Below, piece by piece: positions 13,507 through 23,540 of a stretch of 64,000 nt of DNA. The notes below the pieces were generated by a model. That model did not search any database and was not told where the DNA came from. It was given only the letters and a program-made list of their open reading frames with translations. Each line of letters begins with the position of its first letter. Positions within the stretch are counted from its first letter, which is position 1. The stretch is from Comamonadaceae bacterium OS-4 (GTDB lineage: Bacteria > Pseudomonadota > Gammaproteobacteria > Burkholderiales > Burkholderiaceae_C): the NCBI GenBank assembly GCA_027924025.1, contig AP026970.1, positions 62,001-126,000 of the forward strand. Reading direction: 5' to 3'. The position numbers and the translations under genes are program-made.

Positions 13507-15762
13507 ATGAGTACTGAAACCCCCTCCCCCTCGACCATCGATATCGGCATTGGCGGCATGACCTGCGCATCGTGTGTGATGCGTGTGGAAAAAGCCCTGA
13601 AAAAGGTGCCCGGCGTGGACAGCGCCACGGTGAACCTGGCCACCGAGTCCGCCCGCATCGCCGTGCACGATGCTGGCATGGAGGCCCGCTTGCGCCGCGC
13701 AGTGCGGGACGCGGGCTATGAGCCGCTGGCGCCCAGTGCTGCGATTGACGCGGTGGATGCCTCGCCATGGGCGGGCTTCGGGCCGGTCGGTATCGGCCTG
13801 GCGCTGTGTGCGCCGTTGGTATTGCCCATGGTCGGTGACCTGTTCGGCAAAGACTGGATGCTGCCTGCGCTGTGGCAATTTTTGCTGGCCACGCCGGTGC
13901 AGTTCATCCTGGGTGCGCGTTTTTACAAAGCTGGATGGCACGCGCTGCTGGCGCGTACCGGCAATATGGATTTGCTGGTGGCGCTGGGCACCACTGCGGG
14001 CTGGGCCTTGTCCATGTGGTTGTGGCTGAGTCCCCAGTGGTTTGGCGCCCCTGACCACAGCGCGCATGGCATGCCCGCCATGGAGCCGCACCTGTACTTT
14101 GAAGGCAGCGCCGTGGTGGTGACGCTGGTATTGCTGGGCAAATGGCTGGAGGCCCGCGCCAAGCGGCAGACGACGGCCGCCATTCGCGCCCTGCACAGTT
14201 TGCGGCCGGACACGGCGCACCTGATGGGCCGCGACGGCGAAGTGGATGTGCCCGTGGCCGAAGTGCTGGTGGGCGACAAAATTGTGGTCAAACCCGGCGA
14301 GCGCTTTCCGGTGGACGGCGTGTTGCTGGAGGGCCGCACACAGGTGGACGAATCCATGCTGACCGGTGAGCCGCTGCCCGTGACCAAAGACGTGGGCGCC
14401 AAGCTCACGGGCGGCAGCATCAATGGCGAAGGCCGCGTGGTTTTGGAGGTGCGGGCAGTGGGGGTGGACACAGTGCTCTCCAGCATCATCCGCCTGGTGG
14501 AAGACGCGCAAGCCGCCAAAGCGCCCATCCAGCGACTGGTGGACCAGGTGAGCGCGGTGTTTGTGCCGGTGGTGCTGGTCATTGCGCTGGTCACGCTGCT
14601 GGGCTGGTACTTCACAGGCCACAGTTTTGAAGTGGCGTTGATCCACGCGGTGGCGGTGCTGGTGATTGCCTGCCCTTGCGCGCTGGGTTTGGCCACGCCG
14701 GCCGCCATCATGGCGGGCACCGGGGTGGCGGCCAAGTTCGGCATTTTGATCAAGGACGCCCAGGCGCTGGAGGTGGCGCACACCGTCAACGTGGTGGCCT
14801 TCGACAAAACCGGCACGCTCACCGTTGGCCAGCCACGGCTGACCGCGCTCGTGCCCGTGGGGCTGACCAATGACGAAGCACTGGCCTTGGCCGCCGGTTT
14901 GCAAAGCGGCAGCGAGCACCCGCTGGCCCGCGCTGTGCTGCAGGCGGCCAAAGACAAAGCACTCACCGTGACTACCCCCACCGATGTGCAAGCCGTGGCT
15001 GGCCGGGGCACCCAAGGCAAAGTGGGGGAGCGCACCCTACTACTGGGCAGCTTGCGCTGGATGGCGGAGCTGGGGGTGGACATGGCGCCGGTCGCGGCGC
15101 AGGCGGGCGATTTGCAGATGAGCGGCGCCACGGTGTCGGCCATGGCGGAGAGGCATGTGGAAGGCGTGAAGCTCTTGGCCCTGCTCGCGTTTGCCGACGA
15201 GCCCAAGCCCGGCGCCAAGGTAGTGTTGGCCACCCTGAAGGACCGCGGCATCCAGACCGTGATGATTTCTGGCGACAACCGCGGCGCTGCGGAAGCCATG
15301 GCCAAGCGCTTGGGTCTGGACGCCAACGATGTGTTGGCCGAGGTGCTACCCGGCGACAAGGCGGCCAAGGTAGCTGCGTTGAAAGCGGGCGGCAAAGTCG
15401 TTGCCATGGTGGGCGACGGCGTGAACGACGCGCCCGCGTTGGCGGCGGCCGATGTGGGCATGGCCATGGCCAACCCCAACGGTGGCGGCACCGACGTGGC
15501 CATGCATGCGGCCGGCATCACGCTGATGCGCGGTGACCCGCTCTTGGTGGCCGCCGCGCTGGACATCAGCCGCCGCACGGTGGCCAAGATCCGGCAAAAT
15601 CTGTTCTGGGCCTTTGCCTACAACGCGGCCGGCATTCCGTTGGCAGCGCTGGGCTACCTCAGCCCGGTGGTGGCAGGTGCTGCCATGGCGCTGAGCTCGG
15701 TGAGCGTGATGACCAATGCGCTGTTGCTCAAGCGCTGGACGCCCGAGAAGGGCGGCAAGTAG
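13507..15762 (+). CDS. copA: CopA, Cu(I)-exporting P1B-type ATPase
   Basis: 751 residues: one N-terminal HMA domain with GMTCASC (Cys20, Cys23), paired N-terminal membrane helices, actuator domain with TGEPLP, the transport-site CPC in [13 protein letters not shown] (about residue 390), phosphorylation motif DKTGT (Asp about 434), nucleotide domain with SEHPLA, hinge GDGVNDAP and a C-terminal helix pair containing the Asn-Tyr and Met-Ser-Ser type transport residues ([14 protein letters not shown]). It exports cytoplasmic Cu(I). Only one HMA domain is present where many homologues have two; CopZ is encoded separately. No Shine-Dalgarno precedes the ATG, in keeping with a leaderless mRNA from the CueR promoter. 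Confidence 0.96.
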   Translation: MSTETPSPSTIDIGIGGMTCASCVMRVEKALKKVPGVDSATVNLATESARIAVHDAGMEARLRRAVRDAGYEPLAPSAAIDAVDASPWAGFGPVGIGLALCAPLVLPMVGDLFGKDWMLPALWQFLLATPVQFILGARFYKAGWHALLARTGNMDLLVALGTTAGWALSMWLWLSPQWFGAPDHSAHGMPAMEPHLYFEGSAVVVTLVLLGKWLEARAKRQTTAAIRALHSLRPDTAHLMGRDGEVDVPVAEVLVGDKIVVKPGERFPVDGVLLEGRTQVDESMLTGEPLPVTKDVGAKLTGGSINGEGRVVLEVRAVGVDTVLSSIIRLVEDAQAAKAPIQRLVDQVSAVFVPVVLVIALVTLLGWYFTGHSFEVALIHAVAVLVIACPCALGLATPAAIMAGTGVAAKFGILIKDAQALEVAHTVNVVAFDKTGTLTVGQPRLTALVPVGLTNDEALALAAGLQSGSEHPLARAVLQAAKDKALTVTTPTDVQAVAGRGTQGKVGERTLLLGSLRWMAELGVDMAPVAAQAGDLQMSGATVSAMAERHVEGVKLLALLAFADEPKPGAKVVLATLKDRGIQTVMISGDNRGAAEAMAKRLGLDANDVLAEVLPGDKAAKVAALKAGGKVVAMVGDGVNDAPALAAADVGMAMANPNGGGTDVAMHAAGITLMRGDPLLVAAALDISRRTVAKIRQNLFWAFAYNAAGIPLAALGYLSPVVAGAAMALSSVSVMTNALLLKRWTPEKGGK

Positions 15763-15778
15763 GCCGCTGAATAGTTGT

Positions 15779-15833
15779 AAAAAGTGCCGCTGGCGCTCAT
15801 GGAATGTGCGCAGTTAGCTCCTAAAATGTGAGC
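15779..15833 (+). repeat. dispersed 3'-end repeat, copy 3
   Basis: Copy with AAAAGTGCCGCTGGCGC, GGAATGTGCGCAG and TTAGCTCCTAAAA...GAGC. It begins 16 bases after the copA stop and ends shortly before ynfA. Confidence 0.6.
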
Positions 15834-15849
15834 AAACCCCAAGGCGCCC

Positions 15850-16188
15850 ATGCAATCCCTGCTGCTCACTACCGGTCTTTATGTGCTCACCGCGGTCGCC
15901 GAGATCGTGGGGTGCTATCTGCCTTGGCTGTGGTTGCAGCAGCGTGCGCCGGTGTGGGTGCTGCTGCCGGCGGCGGCGTCACTGGCCTTGTTTGTCTGGC
16001 TGCTCAGCCTGCACCCCGCTGCCAGCGGCCGGGTCTATGCGGCTTATGGCGGCGTCTATGTCGCCACGGCACTCGTGTGGCTCTGGTGGGTGGATGGCAT
16101 TGCGCCGACCCGCTGGGATCTGCTGGGCGCCGGCCTCGCGCTGGCGGGTATGGCGGTGATTGTGTGGGCGCCGCGCGCGCCGGTATGA
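15850..16188 (+). CDS. YnfA/UPF0060-family membrane protein
   Basis: 112 residues forming four transmembrane helices, with the family signatures [14 protein letters not shown] near the N-terminus, [24 protein letters not shown] in the middle and [15 protein letters not shown] near the end. Length is typical (108-112). YnfA belongs to the small multidrug resistance-like fold; some members export cationic compounds. Single gene following copA, separated by a dispersed repeat. Confidence 0.93.
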   Translation: MQSLLLTTGLYVLTAVAEIVGCYLPWLWLQQRAPVWVLLPAAASLALFVWLLSLHPAASGRVYAAYGGVYVATALVWLWWVDGIAPTRWDLLGAGLALAGMAVIVWAPRAPV

Positions 16189-16354
16189 CGTAGGTCAAGA
16201 CACGGCTCCGCCCCTTGTGGGATTCTTGCAGCGCCGCAGCGGTTGGAAATGGCGGGCAACACAGGGGTTTTGCCTCGGATTGCAGCTTGTAGCCCGCCGT
16301 AGACTCTGAAAGAATGGCTGAACACGCACGATCGGCACACCCGAGGAACACCAC

Positions 16355-17929
16355 ATGACCATGATGACAATGATGCGCCAATTCACGATCCGGCTGCGCA
16401 TGCTGGGTGCCATTGCCATGGTGTTGGCGCTGCTCAGCATGTTGGGCTTGGGGGGCCTGTGGGGCATGGGGCAGATCAAGCACCAGAGCGATGATTTCCT
16501 GCACCACTCGTTTGCTGAAGTGCAGCACCTGTCTCACCTGCGCGGCGCGCTCGCCATGGTGCGTATGGCCGAGAAAGACATGATCATTGAGTACGAGCGC
16601 CCTAACGAGGTGGAGAAAGCGTACGCGCGTTGGAAAACCAGCCTGGCGGAAACCGGAAAAGTGGCCAATGGTTTTCTGGAGGGCGAGGAAGACCCTGACA
16701 ACGTGGTGATCCGTGAACTCCTCAAGCGGCTGGATGCCTATGCCAAAGGGTTCGAGTCGGTGGCCGGGCAACTCAAGAGCAGCGGCTATGAATCGGCGAC
16801 CACTGCCAACCGCATGAGTCAGAAGGCGCTGGCAGAGTTCGCCGTGATTGACAAACAGGTGGCAGAGTTGGAGACGATTCTCAAGACCGAGGTGGACGAG
16901 TCGGTGCAAGAGCAGCAAAAAGTGGCCGAGGTGGTGCGCTGGGTCTTTATCGCGGCACTGGCAGTGGCATCGCTGGTGGTGGTGCCGTTGACCATTTTGA
17001 ACATGAACTCGATTTGCCAGCCCTTGGAGCAGGCCCGGTTGCTGGCCCAGGCGATTGCCGGGGGGGATTTGTCGCAACGGGTGGTGGTGCACGGCAAAGA
17101 CGAGGTGGCCGATTTGCAGCGCACCCAACAGGCGATGCAAGACGGCCTGAGCGCCTTGGTTTCGCAGGTGCGCAATGCGAGCGAGAGTGTGGCCACGGCC
17201 AGCCAGGAAATTGCCTCCGGTAACCAGGATTTGTCGGTCCGCACCGAAAAGTCTGCCAGCAGCGTGCAAGACACCGTGGGCTCTCTGGCAGAGCTGACCG
17301 AAAACGTGCAGCAAACCGCCCACGCGGCACAGACAGCGCGCCAGTTGTCCGACTCGGCTTACAAGCTGGCAGCCCGTGGCGGCCAGGTCGTGACCCAGGC
17401 GGTGGGCAGCATGCACGAGATTGCCGCCAGCAGTAGCAAGATCAATGACATCGTCGGGCTGATTGACTCGATCGCCTTCCAGACCAACATCCTGGCGCTC
17501 AACGCAGCGGTGGAAGCCGCCCGCGCCGGTGAGCAAGGCCGGGGCTTTGCGGTGGTGGCGTCTGAAGTGCGGATGCTGGCCAAGCGCTCCGCCGCAGCGG
17601 CCCAAGAAATCAAGGGCCTGGTCAGCACCAGCGTGCACGCGGTGGATGGCGGGGTCAAGCTGGTGGAAGAGGCCGGTGCCGCCATGAAAGAAATGGTGGA
17701 CGGTGTGCAGCGCGTGGGCGAAATCATTGGTGAAATTTCTTCGTCCTCCACCGAGCAGTCCAGCGGTATTGCGCAGGTCAATCAATCAGTCGGCTTGATC
17801 GACCAGGCAACCCAGCAAAACGCGGCGCTGGTGGAGCAGAGCGCTGCCGCAGCACAAGGCTTGCGCGAGCAGGCGGATGCCTTGGCACAGGTGGTGCGCC
17901 AGTTCCGCTTGCAGGGCAGCGCCGCCTGA
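16355..17929 (+). CDS. methyl-accepting chemotaxis protein
   Basis: 524 residues with standard receptor topology: transmembrane helix (about 10-33), a periplasmic four-helix-bundle sensor (35-190), second helix (about 191-213), HAMP, and a long coiled-coil signalling domain with the conserved hairpin tip [31 protein letters not shown], quoted here only by its key part [20 protein letters not shown]. It transmits ligand binding to CheA/CheW. No C-terminal NWETF-type pentapeptide is visible. The ligand cannot be read from sequence. It overlaps the following MFS gene by one base (TGATG), suggesting cotranscription, so that transporter may handle a related compound. Confidence 0.93.
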   Translation: MTMMTMMRQFTIRLRMLGAIAMVLALLSMLGLGGLWGMGQIKHQSDDFLHHSFAEVQHLSHLRGALAMVRMAEKDMIIEYERPNEVEKAYARWKTSLAETGKVANGFLEGEEDPDNVVIRELLKRLDAYAKGFESVAGQLKSSGYESATTANRMSQKALAEFAVIDKQVAELETILKTEVDESVQEQQKVAEVVRWVFIAALAVASLVVVPLTILNMNSICQPLEQARLLAQAIAGGDLSQRVVVHGKDEVADLQRTQQAMQDGLSALVSQVRNASESVATASQEIASGNQDLSVRTEKSASSVQDTVGSLAELTENVQQTAHAAQTARQLSDSAYKLAARGGQVVTQAVGSMHEIAASSSKINDIVGLIDSIAFQTNILALNAAVEAARAGEQGRGFAVVASEVRMLAKRSAAAAQEIKGLVSTSVHAVDGGVKLVEEAGAAMKEMVDGVQRVGEIIGEISSSSTEQSSGIAQVNQSVGLIDQATQQNAALVEQSAAAAQGLREQADALAQVVRQFRLQGSAA

Positions 17930-19155
17930 TGGTGGGCGCGGACCAACCCTTAGCCACTCCTGCAGCCATCTCTTTTCAAGGCTGGTGCCTCGCGCTGGCT
18001 TTGTCTTTGGGGGCTGCTGTTTCTCTGGGGATCACCCGTTTTGCCTATGGCCTGCTTTTGCCGGCCATGCGCATCGATCTCGGCTGGAGCTACACCCTGG
18101 CTGGCGCCATGAACACGGCCAATGCGCTGGGGTATTTGATCGGGGCGCTGTGGGCGCCCCGTTTGCTGCGCACCCGCGGCCCGGGCGAGGTGCTGTGGCG
18201 CGGCGCGGTGATGGCCTCGGTGTTCATGGGCCTGAGCGGGTTTTTTACAGACACCACGGCCTTGCTGGCGCAGCGCTTGTTGGCCGGTGTGGCGAGTGCG
18301 CTGGTGTTTGTGGCCGGTGGTTTGCTCGCAGCCCGCTTGGGCGCACGTTTTCCGCGTCATAACGGTTTGCTGCTGGGCATGTACTACGGTGGCACCGGCG
18401 TGGGCATTGTGTTGAGTGCCCTGATGGTGCCTTGGCTGTTAGAGGTGTTTGCCGCGCAACCACATGGCTGGCAGTGGTCGTGGTGGGCCCTGGCTTTGGC
18501 TTGCGCGGTTGGTACCGCTGTGTTGGTGTGGCCGGCGCGGGTGATGTCGCGCTGGGCGCTGCCTGGCGCACCTGCGGGTGCGGACGGGCCGCAGCAGTTT
18601 CACTGGAGGGATTTCCGCTTTGGCCTGTCCGGGTACACGTTTTTCGGGGTGGGCTATATCGGCTACATGACGTTTGTGGTGGCGCTCCTGCGATCCCAGG
18701 GCACCTCGGCTGCGGCGGTGACGGTGTTTTACGCGCTCTTGGGTGCGGCGGTGATTGCCTCCAGCCGCATTTGGGCGGGCCTGCTCGACAAGCACCAGGA
18801 CGGCCGGCCTTTGGCGACGCTCAATAGCCTCTTGGGGGTGGCCATTGTTTTGCCGGCGCTCACCCAGTGGTGGCCGGCGTTGCTGGTGTCGGGCTTGTTG
18901 TTTGGCGCGGTGTTTTTGTCGGTGGTGGCATCCACTACCGCCTTGGTGCGGCACAACTTGCCGCCCACGGCCTGGGCAGCGGGTATCAGTGCGTTCACCA
19001 CGGTGTTTGCGGCCGGCCAGATTGTGGGCCCCACGGTGGTCGGCTGGATCGCAGACGGCCCCGGCGGCTTGGCGCGGGGGCTGGTGTTTTCGGCCGCTGC
19101 TTTGTGGGTGGGCGCGGCACTGGCTATTCGTCAAAAAGCACTGCAGCGCTCGTGA
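17929..19155 (+). CDS. YbfB/YjiJ-family MFS transporter
   Basis: 408 residues with twelve predicted helices. The N-terminus (GAAVSLGITRFAYGLLLPAMR) and the segment GYLIGALWAP are typical of the YbfB/YjiJ branch of the major facilitator superfamily, uncharacterised permeases of about 400 residues. Substrate unknown. Translation is coupled to the chemotaxis receptor through the shared TGATG. Confidence 0.85.
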   Translation: MVGADQPLATPAAISFQGWCLALALSLGAAVSLGITRFAYGLLLPAMRIDLGWSYTLAGAMNTANALGYLIGALWAPRLLRTRGPGEVLWRGAVMASVFMGLSGFFTDTTALLAQRLLAGVASALVFVAGGLLAARLGARFPRHNGLLLGMYYGGTGVGIVLSALMVPWLLEVFAAQPHGWQWSWWALALACAVGTAVLVWPARVMSRWALPGAPAGADGPQQFHWRDFRFGLSGYTFFGVGYIGYMTFVVALLRSQGTSAAAVTVFYALLGAAVIASSRIWAGLLDKHQDGRPLATLNSLLGVAIVLPALTQWWPALLVSGLLFGAVFLSVVASTTALVRHNLPPTAWAAGISAFTTVFAAGQIVGPTVVGWIADGPGGLARGLVFSAAALWVGAALAIRQKALQRS

Positions 19156-19170
19156 ACCGTGCGCACATCG

Positions 19171-19196
19171 CTATATATTTCATAGTAAATATATAG
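19171..19196. promoter_or_regulatory. perfect AT-rich inverted repeat, candidate operator
   Basis: CTATATATTT, a six-base spacer CATAGT and AAATATATAG form a perfect 10-bp inverted repeat in otherwise GC-rich DNA. It ends at the Shine-Dalgarno (GGGAGG) of the next gene, so bound protein or RNA folding would block its expression. Confidence 0.45.
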
Positions 19197-19208
19197 GGAG
19201 GCTCAATC

Positions 19209-19667
19209 GTGTGGATGTGGTACCGGCGCGTGGGGATTGTTTTGTTGGCAGGTGTGGTGGGCATGACGGCATGGCGCCACCGTGACGATGCCTGGGTGCA
19301 GGCTCTGTGGCGCCCAGAGGCCCTGCCCAAACCGGTGGTGTTTGACAACGGATCGGTGCGGGATAGCGCGGTGCGCGTGTCGCCGCAGCCCAAGGCCGAG
19401 GGCCCCGATAACTTGCCCGGCCAAATGAAAAAGTGCATCAAGGGCAAACAGGTGGTCTACACCGAGCTGCCCTGTGAAGCGGGCGCCAAGGTGGCCGCCG
19501 TCACAGGTGGCAATGTCACGGTGGTGCCCTCCGACACCCCCAATTCCGCCACGCAACCCCAAGGTGCACAGGCACCCGCCGGGCGCAGCAACCTGCACGA
19601 CGCCCTGGATTTGAATGGCAATGACAACCTCCGTGACAAGATGATGGAGCGGGCCATCAACCGGTAG
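19209..19667 (+). CDS. exported or membrane-anchored DUF4124-like protein
   Basis: 152 residues. The N-terminal segment (about 6-20) could be a signal anchor. The only conserved-looking part is KKCIKGKQVVYTELPCEAGAK (residues about 77-96), with two cysteines 14 residues apart, resembling the short DUF4124 motif (CxxxG...Y.D.PC) of many proteobacterial periplasmic proteins. The remainder is low-complexity. Start GTG 19209 has GGGAGG seven bases upstream; an ATG two codons later is possible. A strong AT-rich inverted repeat covers the upstream region. Function unknown. Confidence 0.65.
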   Translation: MWMWYRRVGIVLLAGVVGMTAWRHRDDAWVQALWRPEALPKPVVFDNGSVRDSAVRVSPQPKAEGPDNLPGQMKKCIKGKQVVYTELPCEAGAKVAAVTGGNVTVVPSDTPNSATQPQGAQAPAGRSNLHDALDLNGNDNLRDKMMERAINR

Positions 19668-19702
19668 CACCAAACCCCGTGATTCACGGAGAAGGAATGT
19701 TC

Positions 19703-20317
19703 ATGATCAAGCCATTCACTGTGGCTGCAATGCTGTGCATGGGGGCAGTCACCGCGCTCGCTCAGGCGCCCGCTGCACGAGCAGTGACGCCGGTGTTCAG
19801 CCAACTGGTGAGCTTTAGTTATCCGTTGGGGTTTGTGCCCGCCTTTGAAGACAGCAAGCCGGGTGGCTACATCCAGGAATCGGTGCTGCGGGGTGAGACG
19901 CTGGAGCGTTGGACCCAGATGCTCACGCTCAGTGGCGCGCGGGGCCTGGCGGCCAACCCCCAGATGACGCCCTCGCGCTTTGCCGGTAGTGTTGCGGCTG
20001 GATTCAAAAATGCTTGCCCCCAGAGCTATGCCGCGCTGGGTCTGGGTGAGATGCGCCTGGGCAACCATGATGCTTTTGCCGCCGTGATCGGGTGCGGCAC
20101 TGCGCCGGGTGGTGCCCGCAGCGAGGTGGCCTTGTTGCTGGTGGTCAAAGGCGAGCGCGACTACTACACCCTGCAGTGGGCAGAGCGCGCCGAGCCGGTG
20201 AACGGCCCCATCGCCTTGGATGCCGCCAAGTGGTCAGAGCGCTTGCAGTCGCTGATGCCGGTGAAATTGTGTGCGCGGGTGCTTGGTGAAGCTGCGCCTT
20301 ACCCAAGTTGCCTCTAG
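19703..20317 (+). CDS. hypothetical exported protein
   Basis: 204 residues with a signal peptide (KPFTVAAMLCMGAVTALAQA, cleavage near residue 23) and a soluble mature domain. Four cysteines (ACPQ, IGCG, KLCAR and PSCL) could form disulphides. I do not recognise the family. The ATG at 19703 is seven bases from GGAGAAGG; one at 19697 is too close to it. It follows the DUF4124-like gene by 35 bases and may be cotranscribed. Its TAG stop is part of a dispersed repeat. Confidence 0.6.
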   Translation: MIKPFTVAAMLCMGAVTALAQAPAARAVTPVFSQLVSFSYPLGFVPAFEDSKPGGYIQESVLRGETLERWTQMLTLSGARGLAANPQMTPSRFAGSVAAGFKNACPQSYAALGLGEMRLGNHDAFAAVIGCGTAPGGARSEVALLLVVKGERDYYTLQWAERAEPVNGPIALDAAKWSERLQSLMPVKLCARVLGEAAPYPSCL

Positions 20318-20357
20318 CACTCGCAGAATATGCATTCGCAGCTATCAAAGTAGTAGC
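20305..20357 (+). repeat. dispersed 3'-end repeat, copy 4
   Basis: TTGCCTCTAGCACTCGCAG, AATATGCATTCGCAGCTATC and GTAGTAGC. The TAG of its CTCTAGC is the stop codon of the preceding exported-protein gene. Confidence 0.7.
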
Positions 20358-20368
20358 ATATTCATGAA

Positions 20369-20395
20369 AAAGGGCCCGTAAGGGCCCTTTGTTTT
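20369..20395. terminator. bidirectional Rho-independent terminator
   Basis: A perfect 9-bp stem AAAGGGCCC/GGGCCCTTT with loop GTAA, followed by GTTTTT on the plus strand and preceded by an A-run that gives a T-run on the minus strand. It lies between the convergent exported-protein and glutathione transferase genes and can serve both. Confidence 0.85.
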
Positions 20396-20411
20396 TGGAG
20401 CGCGCTGCGTT

Positions 20412-21020
20412 TTACTTCAGCAAGCCCTCTGCGCGCATGGCGGATTGGACGCCGGGGCGCTCGCCAACGCGGGCCCGGTAGGCCAACAGGTTGGCGAAGG
20501 TGCTGAGATCTACCTTCACCAGACGGGCCCAGTTGGTCACGGTGAACAGGTAGGCGTCGGCCACGCTGAAGGTGGTGCCGAGCAGGTAGTCTTTGCCGGC
20601 CAGCTCGCCGTCTACCCATGCCAAGCGCTTGGCCAGGGTTTGCTTGGCTTGCTCTTTGCCTTCGAGGGGGGCTGCCGGGTTGAAGAGGGGGCTGAAGTTT
20701 TTGTGCAGCTCGGTGCCAATAAAGGTGAGCCACTGTTGCAGCTGATAGCGCTCAAAGGAGCCGTTGGCCGGGGCGAGGTGTTTCTCGGGCACCAGGTCTG
20801 CCAGGTATTGCACGATGGCAGGCGTTTCATGCAGGCTGCGGCCGTCTTGCAAGACCAAAAACGGCACATAGCCCAGCGGGTTGATCGTGTAGAAGTCGGT
20901 GCCGTCAGGCAACTGATGGGTCTTGGTGGGCGCGGAAATGGCTTCAAACGCCAAGCCGGCTTCGTGCATCACGATATGGGGTGCCAGCGAGCAGGCGCCC
21001 TGGGAGTAGTACAGCTTCAT
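20412..21020 (-). CDS. beta-class glutathione S-transferase
   Basis: 202 residues starting MKLYYSQGACSLAPHIVMHE, the N-terminus of beta-class bacterial enzymes with catalytic Cys10. The thioredoxin-like domain (1-80) includes the cis-proline GYVPFL and the glutathione gamma-Glu contact HETPAI. The helical C-terminal domain has FSVADAYLFTVTNWA, the N-capping box. Beta-class enzymes conjugate glutathione or act as peroxidases. It is downstream (30 bases) of the GMC oxidoreductase on the same strand and could be cotranscribed. Confidence 0.93.
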   Translation of the reverse strand: MKLYYSQGACSLAPHIVMHEAGLAFEAISAPTKTHQLPDGTDFYTINPLGYVPFLVLQDGRSLHETPAIVQYLADLVPEKHLAPANGSFERYQLQQWLTFIGTELHKNFSPLFNPAAPLEGKEQAKQTLAKRLAWVDGELAGKDYLLGTTFSVADAYLFTVTNWARLVKVDLSTFANLLAYRARVGERPGVQSAMRAEGLLK

Positions 21021-21050
21021 GGTGGGCCTTAAGTGGGTGAAGGCAGCATG

Positions 21051-22676
21051 CTAGCGGACATGGGCTGCACGGATGCTTTGCACGGCCTTTTCCGCAATCA
21101 TGATGGTGGGCGCATTGGTGTTGCCGGTCACCAGGTCGGGCATGATGGACGCGTCCACTACCCGCAGCCCCTGGATGCCATGCACCCGCAGATTTGCATC
21201 CACCACGGCCATCGGGTCGCTCGCCGGGCCCATTTTGCAGGTGCCGATCGGGTGGTATTCGGTGTCGGAGTGGGCACGCAAAAACTGCTCGATCTGCGTG
21301 CGGTTGTTGCGCTCCACTGGGTAGAGCATCTTGCCGCGGTAGGGCTGCAAAGCCGGCGCTTCCATGATGTCTAGGCCCATTTGGGTGCCGCGCACTAGGG
21401 CCTCGAGGTCTTCGGGGTCTTGCAAGTAGGCGGGGTCGATCAGCGGTGCGTCTTCCGGGTTGGCACTTTGCAGGGTCACACTGCCACGGCTCTTGGGCCG
21501 CATCAGGGTCACATGCAGGGTGTAGCCGTGGCCGAGGTGCGGTTTGCGGGTGTGGTCGTCCACGATGCCGGTACAAAACGCGAGCTGGATATCGGGGATG
21601 TCGAGTTCCGGGCGTGTTTTCATGAAGCCTTGGGTCTCGGCCACGTTGGTGGTGATCCAGCCGGTGCGTTGGCTGCGCCATTCAAAAATGGACTTCAGCA
21701 TCGCAAGCGCGCCACCGAATGAGAAGCCCAGCGTTTCGCGCTGGTGCTGGGTGCGGTAAATCAGCACGGTGGTGATGTGGTCTTGCAGGTTCTGACCCAC
21801 GCCTGGCAGGGCGTGCCGCACCGGAATGCCATGGTGGCGCAGGTGCTCTGCCGGGCCGATGCCTGAGAGCATCAACAACTGCGGCGAGCCGAAGGCGCCG
21901 CTGCTGACCAGTACCTCGCGGCGGGCCCGCAGCTCGTGCAGCTGGCCCTGGTGCTCGTATTGCACACCGGTGGCGCGCGGGTCACCGTGGCTGCTGTCGA
22001 GCAGTACCTTGTGGGTGTGGGCTTGGGTGATGACTGTGAGGTTGCTGCGATGGCGGTGGGGGGTGAGGTAGCCCTTGGCGGCACTCCAGCGTTCGCCGTC
22101 TTTTTGGGTGACCTGGGCGGGCGCCACGCCCCATTGTTGGGTGCCGTTGTAGTCGGGCGTGCGGGGCAGGCCCTGGCTTTCGCACGCATTGATAAAAGCC
22201 TGGTTCAGCGGGCTGGGGCTGCGCAGGTAGCACACGTTCAGGGGACCGCCCACACCGCGCAGTTCGGTGGCGCCGAAGCATTGGTTGTTTTCGGATTGCT
22301 TGAACAGCGGCAAGACATCGCGGTAGCCCCAGCCGGGGTTGCCGTGGTCTGCCCAGCGGTCGTAGTCGGCGGCGTTGCCGCGGGTGTAGACCATGGCGTT
22401 GAGCGAGCTACTGCCCCCCAGCACTTTGCCGCGGGGCGCGAAGCCGCGACGCCCGCCCAGGCCGGGTTGCGGCACGCTTTCATAGTTCCAGTTGAAGATC
22501 CCGAGCGGTGCGGTGGCCGCAAACCCAAGGGGGGCGTGGATGAAGGCGCTGGTGTCCGGGCCGCCGGCTTCGAGCAGGCAGACGGTGGTGTTCGGGTCTT
22601 CGCTCAATCGGCCTGCGAGCACGCAGCCGGCAGAGCCGCCGCCGACGATGATGTAGTCAAATTCTGTAGGGTTCAT
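21051..22676 (-). CDS. GMC-family FAD oxidoreductase (choline/aryl-alcohol dehydrogenase-like)
   Basis: 541 residues. The N-terminal dinucleotide-binding motif is [18 protein letters not shown]; the GMC signature appears as [19 protein letters not shown], and the second signature [18 protein letters not shown] near the middle; the C-terminal catalytic region contains HPIGTCKMG (His) and [15 protein letters not shown]. The family oxidises alcohols to aldehydes with FAD, in bacteria usually passing electrons to the respiratory chain. A neighbouring aldehyde dehydrogenase would finish the oxidation. True substrate cannot be read; choline is less likely because no betB, betI or betT are seen. Confidence 0.88.
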   Translation of the reverse strand: MNPTEFDYIIVGGGSAGCVLAGRLSEDPNTTVCLLEAGGPDTSAFIHAPLGFAATAPLGIFNWNYESVPQPGLGGRRGFAPRGKVLGGSSSLNAMVYTRGNAADYDRWADHGNPGWGYRDVLPLFKQSENNQCFGATELRGVGGPLNVCYLRSPSPLNQAFINACESQGLPRTPDYNGTQQWGVAPAQVTQKDGERWSAAKGYLTPHRHRSNLTVITQAHTHKVLLDSSHGDPRATGVQYEHQGQLHELRARREVLVSSGAFGSPQLLMLSGIGPAEHLRHHGIPVRHALPGVGQNLQDHITTVLIYRTQHQRETLGFSFGGALAMLKSIFEWRSQRTGWITTNVAETQGFMKTRPELDIPDIQLAFCTGIVDDHTRKPHLGHGYTLHVTLMRPKSRGSVTLQSANPEDAPLIDPAYLQDPEDLEALVRGTQMGLDIMEAPALQPYRGKMLYPVERNNRTQIEQFLRAHSDTEYHPIGTCKMGPASDPMAVVDANLRVHGIQGLRVVDASIMPDLVTGNTNAPTIMIAEKAVQSIRAAHVR

Positions 22677-22682
22677 ACGGTC

Positions 22683-23441
22683 TCAATCCAGGTAGCTGGG
22701 GTCTATGCGTTGGAGTTTGCGCAACAGGGCGGGCCAGACAAACGCGCCACCCAATCCGCCGGTTTGCACCCGCATGGCCTCGGCCACACCGCTCACGATG
22801 CGCGGGTCGACATGGGTCAGGGCGCCACCGCCCGATTGGGCGGCGAGTTGGATCTGGCAGGTGGCCTCGAAGGTGTACATGCTCAAAAAGGCATCGGCAA
22901 TGGTTTTGCCCACCACCAACAAGCCGTGGTTGCGCAGCACCATGAAATTGGCGTGCCCGAGGTCGGCTTGCAAGCGCGGCTTCTCGTCCGGGCGGAAGGC
23001 GACGCCCTCGTAGTCGTGGTACGCCAGGGACGCCAGCACAAAGGTCGACTGCTGGCTTAAGGGCAGGACGCCATCTTTTTGGGCACTGACAGCGACACCG
23101 GCCCGGGTGTGGGTGTGCAGCACGCAACCGGCGTCTTCCCGCGCTTCATGGATGGCGCTGTGGATCACAAAGCCGGCCGGATTGACGGAGTAGGGTGAGT
23201 CATTCAGCTTATTGCAATGCTGGTCCACTTTGACGAGACTACTTGCAGTGATTTCGTCAAACATCAATCCGTAAGGGTTGATGAGGAAATGGTGATCCGG
23301 GCCCGGTATGCGCGCACTGATGTGGGTGAACACCAGGTCGCTCCAGCCGTAATGGGCAACAAGGCGGTAGCAAGCAGCCAGATCCTGGCGCAGCTGCCAC
23401 TCTTGCGCACTGACTTGAGCTTGCACGGATGAAGCGGGCAT
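22683..23441 (-). CDS. class II aldolase/adducin-family protein
   Basis: 252 residues. The start at 23441 follows GGGAGG at seven bases; a frame open further upstream crosses the promoter region. Family motifs: FTHISARIPG, FLINPYGLMFDEI, the zinc-binding pair in VLHTHTRAG and MVLRNHGLLVVG with a third His. Stand-alone class II aldolase/adducin proteins cleave sugar phosphates or act as decarboxylases; members next to GMC and aldehyde dehydrogenases in Burkholderiales have no settled reaction. Six bases separate it from the downstream GMC gene. It diverges from the Crp-type regulator. Confidence 0.88.
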   Translation of the reverse strand: MPASSVQAQVSAQEWQLRQDLAACYRLVAHYGWSDLVFTHISARIPGPDHHFLINPYGLMFDEITASSLVKVDQHCNKLNDSPYSVNPAGFVIHSAIHEAREDAGCVLHTHTRAGVAVSAQKDGVLPLSQQSTFVLASLAYHDYEGVAFRPDEKPRLQADLGHANFMVLRNHGLLVVGKTIADAFLSMYTFEATCQIQLAAQSGGGALTHVDPRIVSGVAEAMRVQTGGLGGAFVWPALLRKLQRIDPSYLD

Positions 23442-23540
23442 GGATGCCTCCCTAGTTACAACAAGGTCCAGCGTACTTGCATCGCGATCGATACACTGTA
23501 AAAAAACTAACAATTCAGGGTAATCACTAAAGGGGAATGG

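Noticed and set aside
13303..15587. Long open frames antisense to copA (over 500 codons)
   Set aside because: Composition (many His, Gln, Arg or Ser, Thr residues) and exact coverage of copA show that they are GC-driven shadows of a gene whose frame has all P-type ATPase motifs.
16004..17785. Long open frame antisense to the chemotaxis receptor
   Set aside because: Low-complexity His/Gln-rich translation with no domain; the plus-strand receptor is unambiguous.
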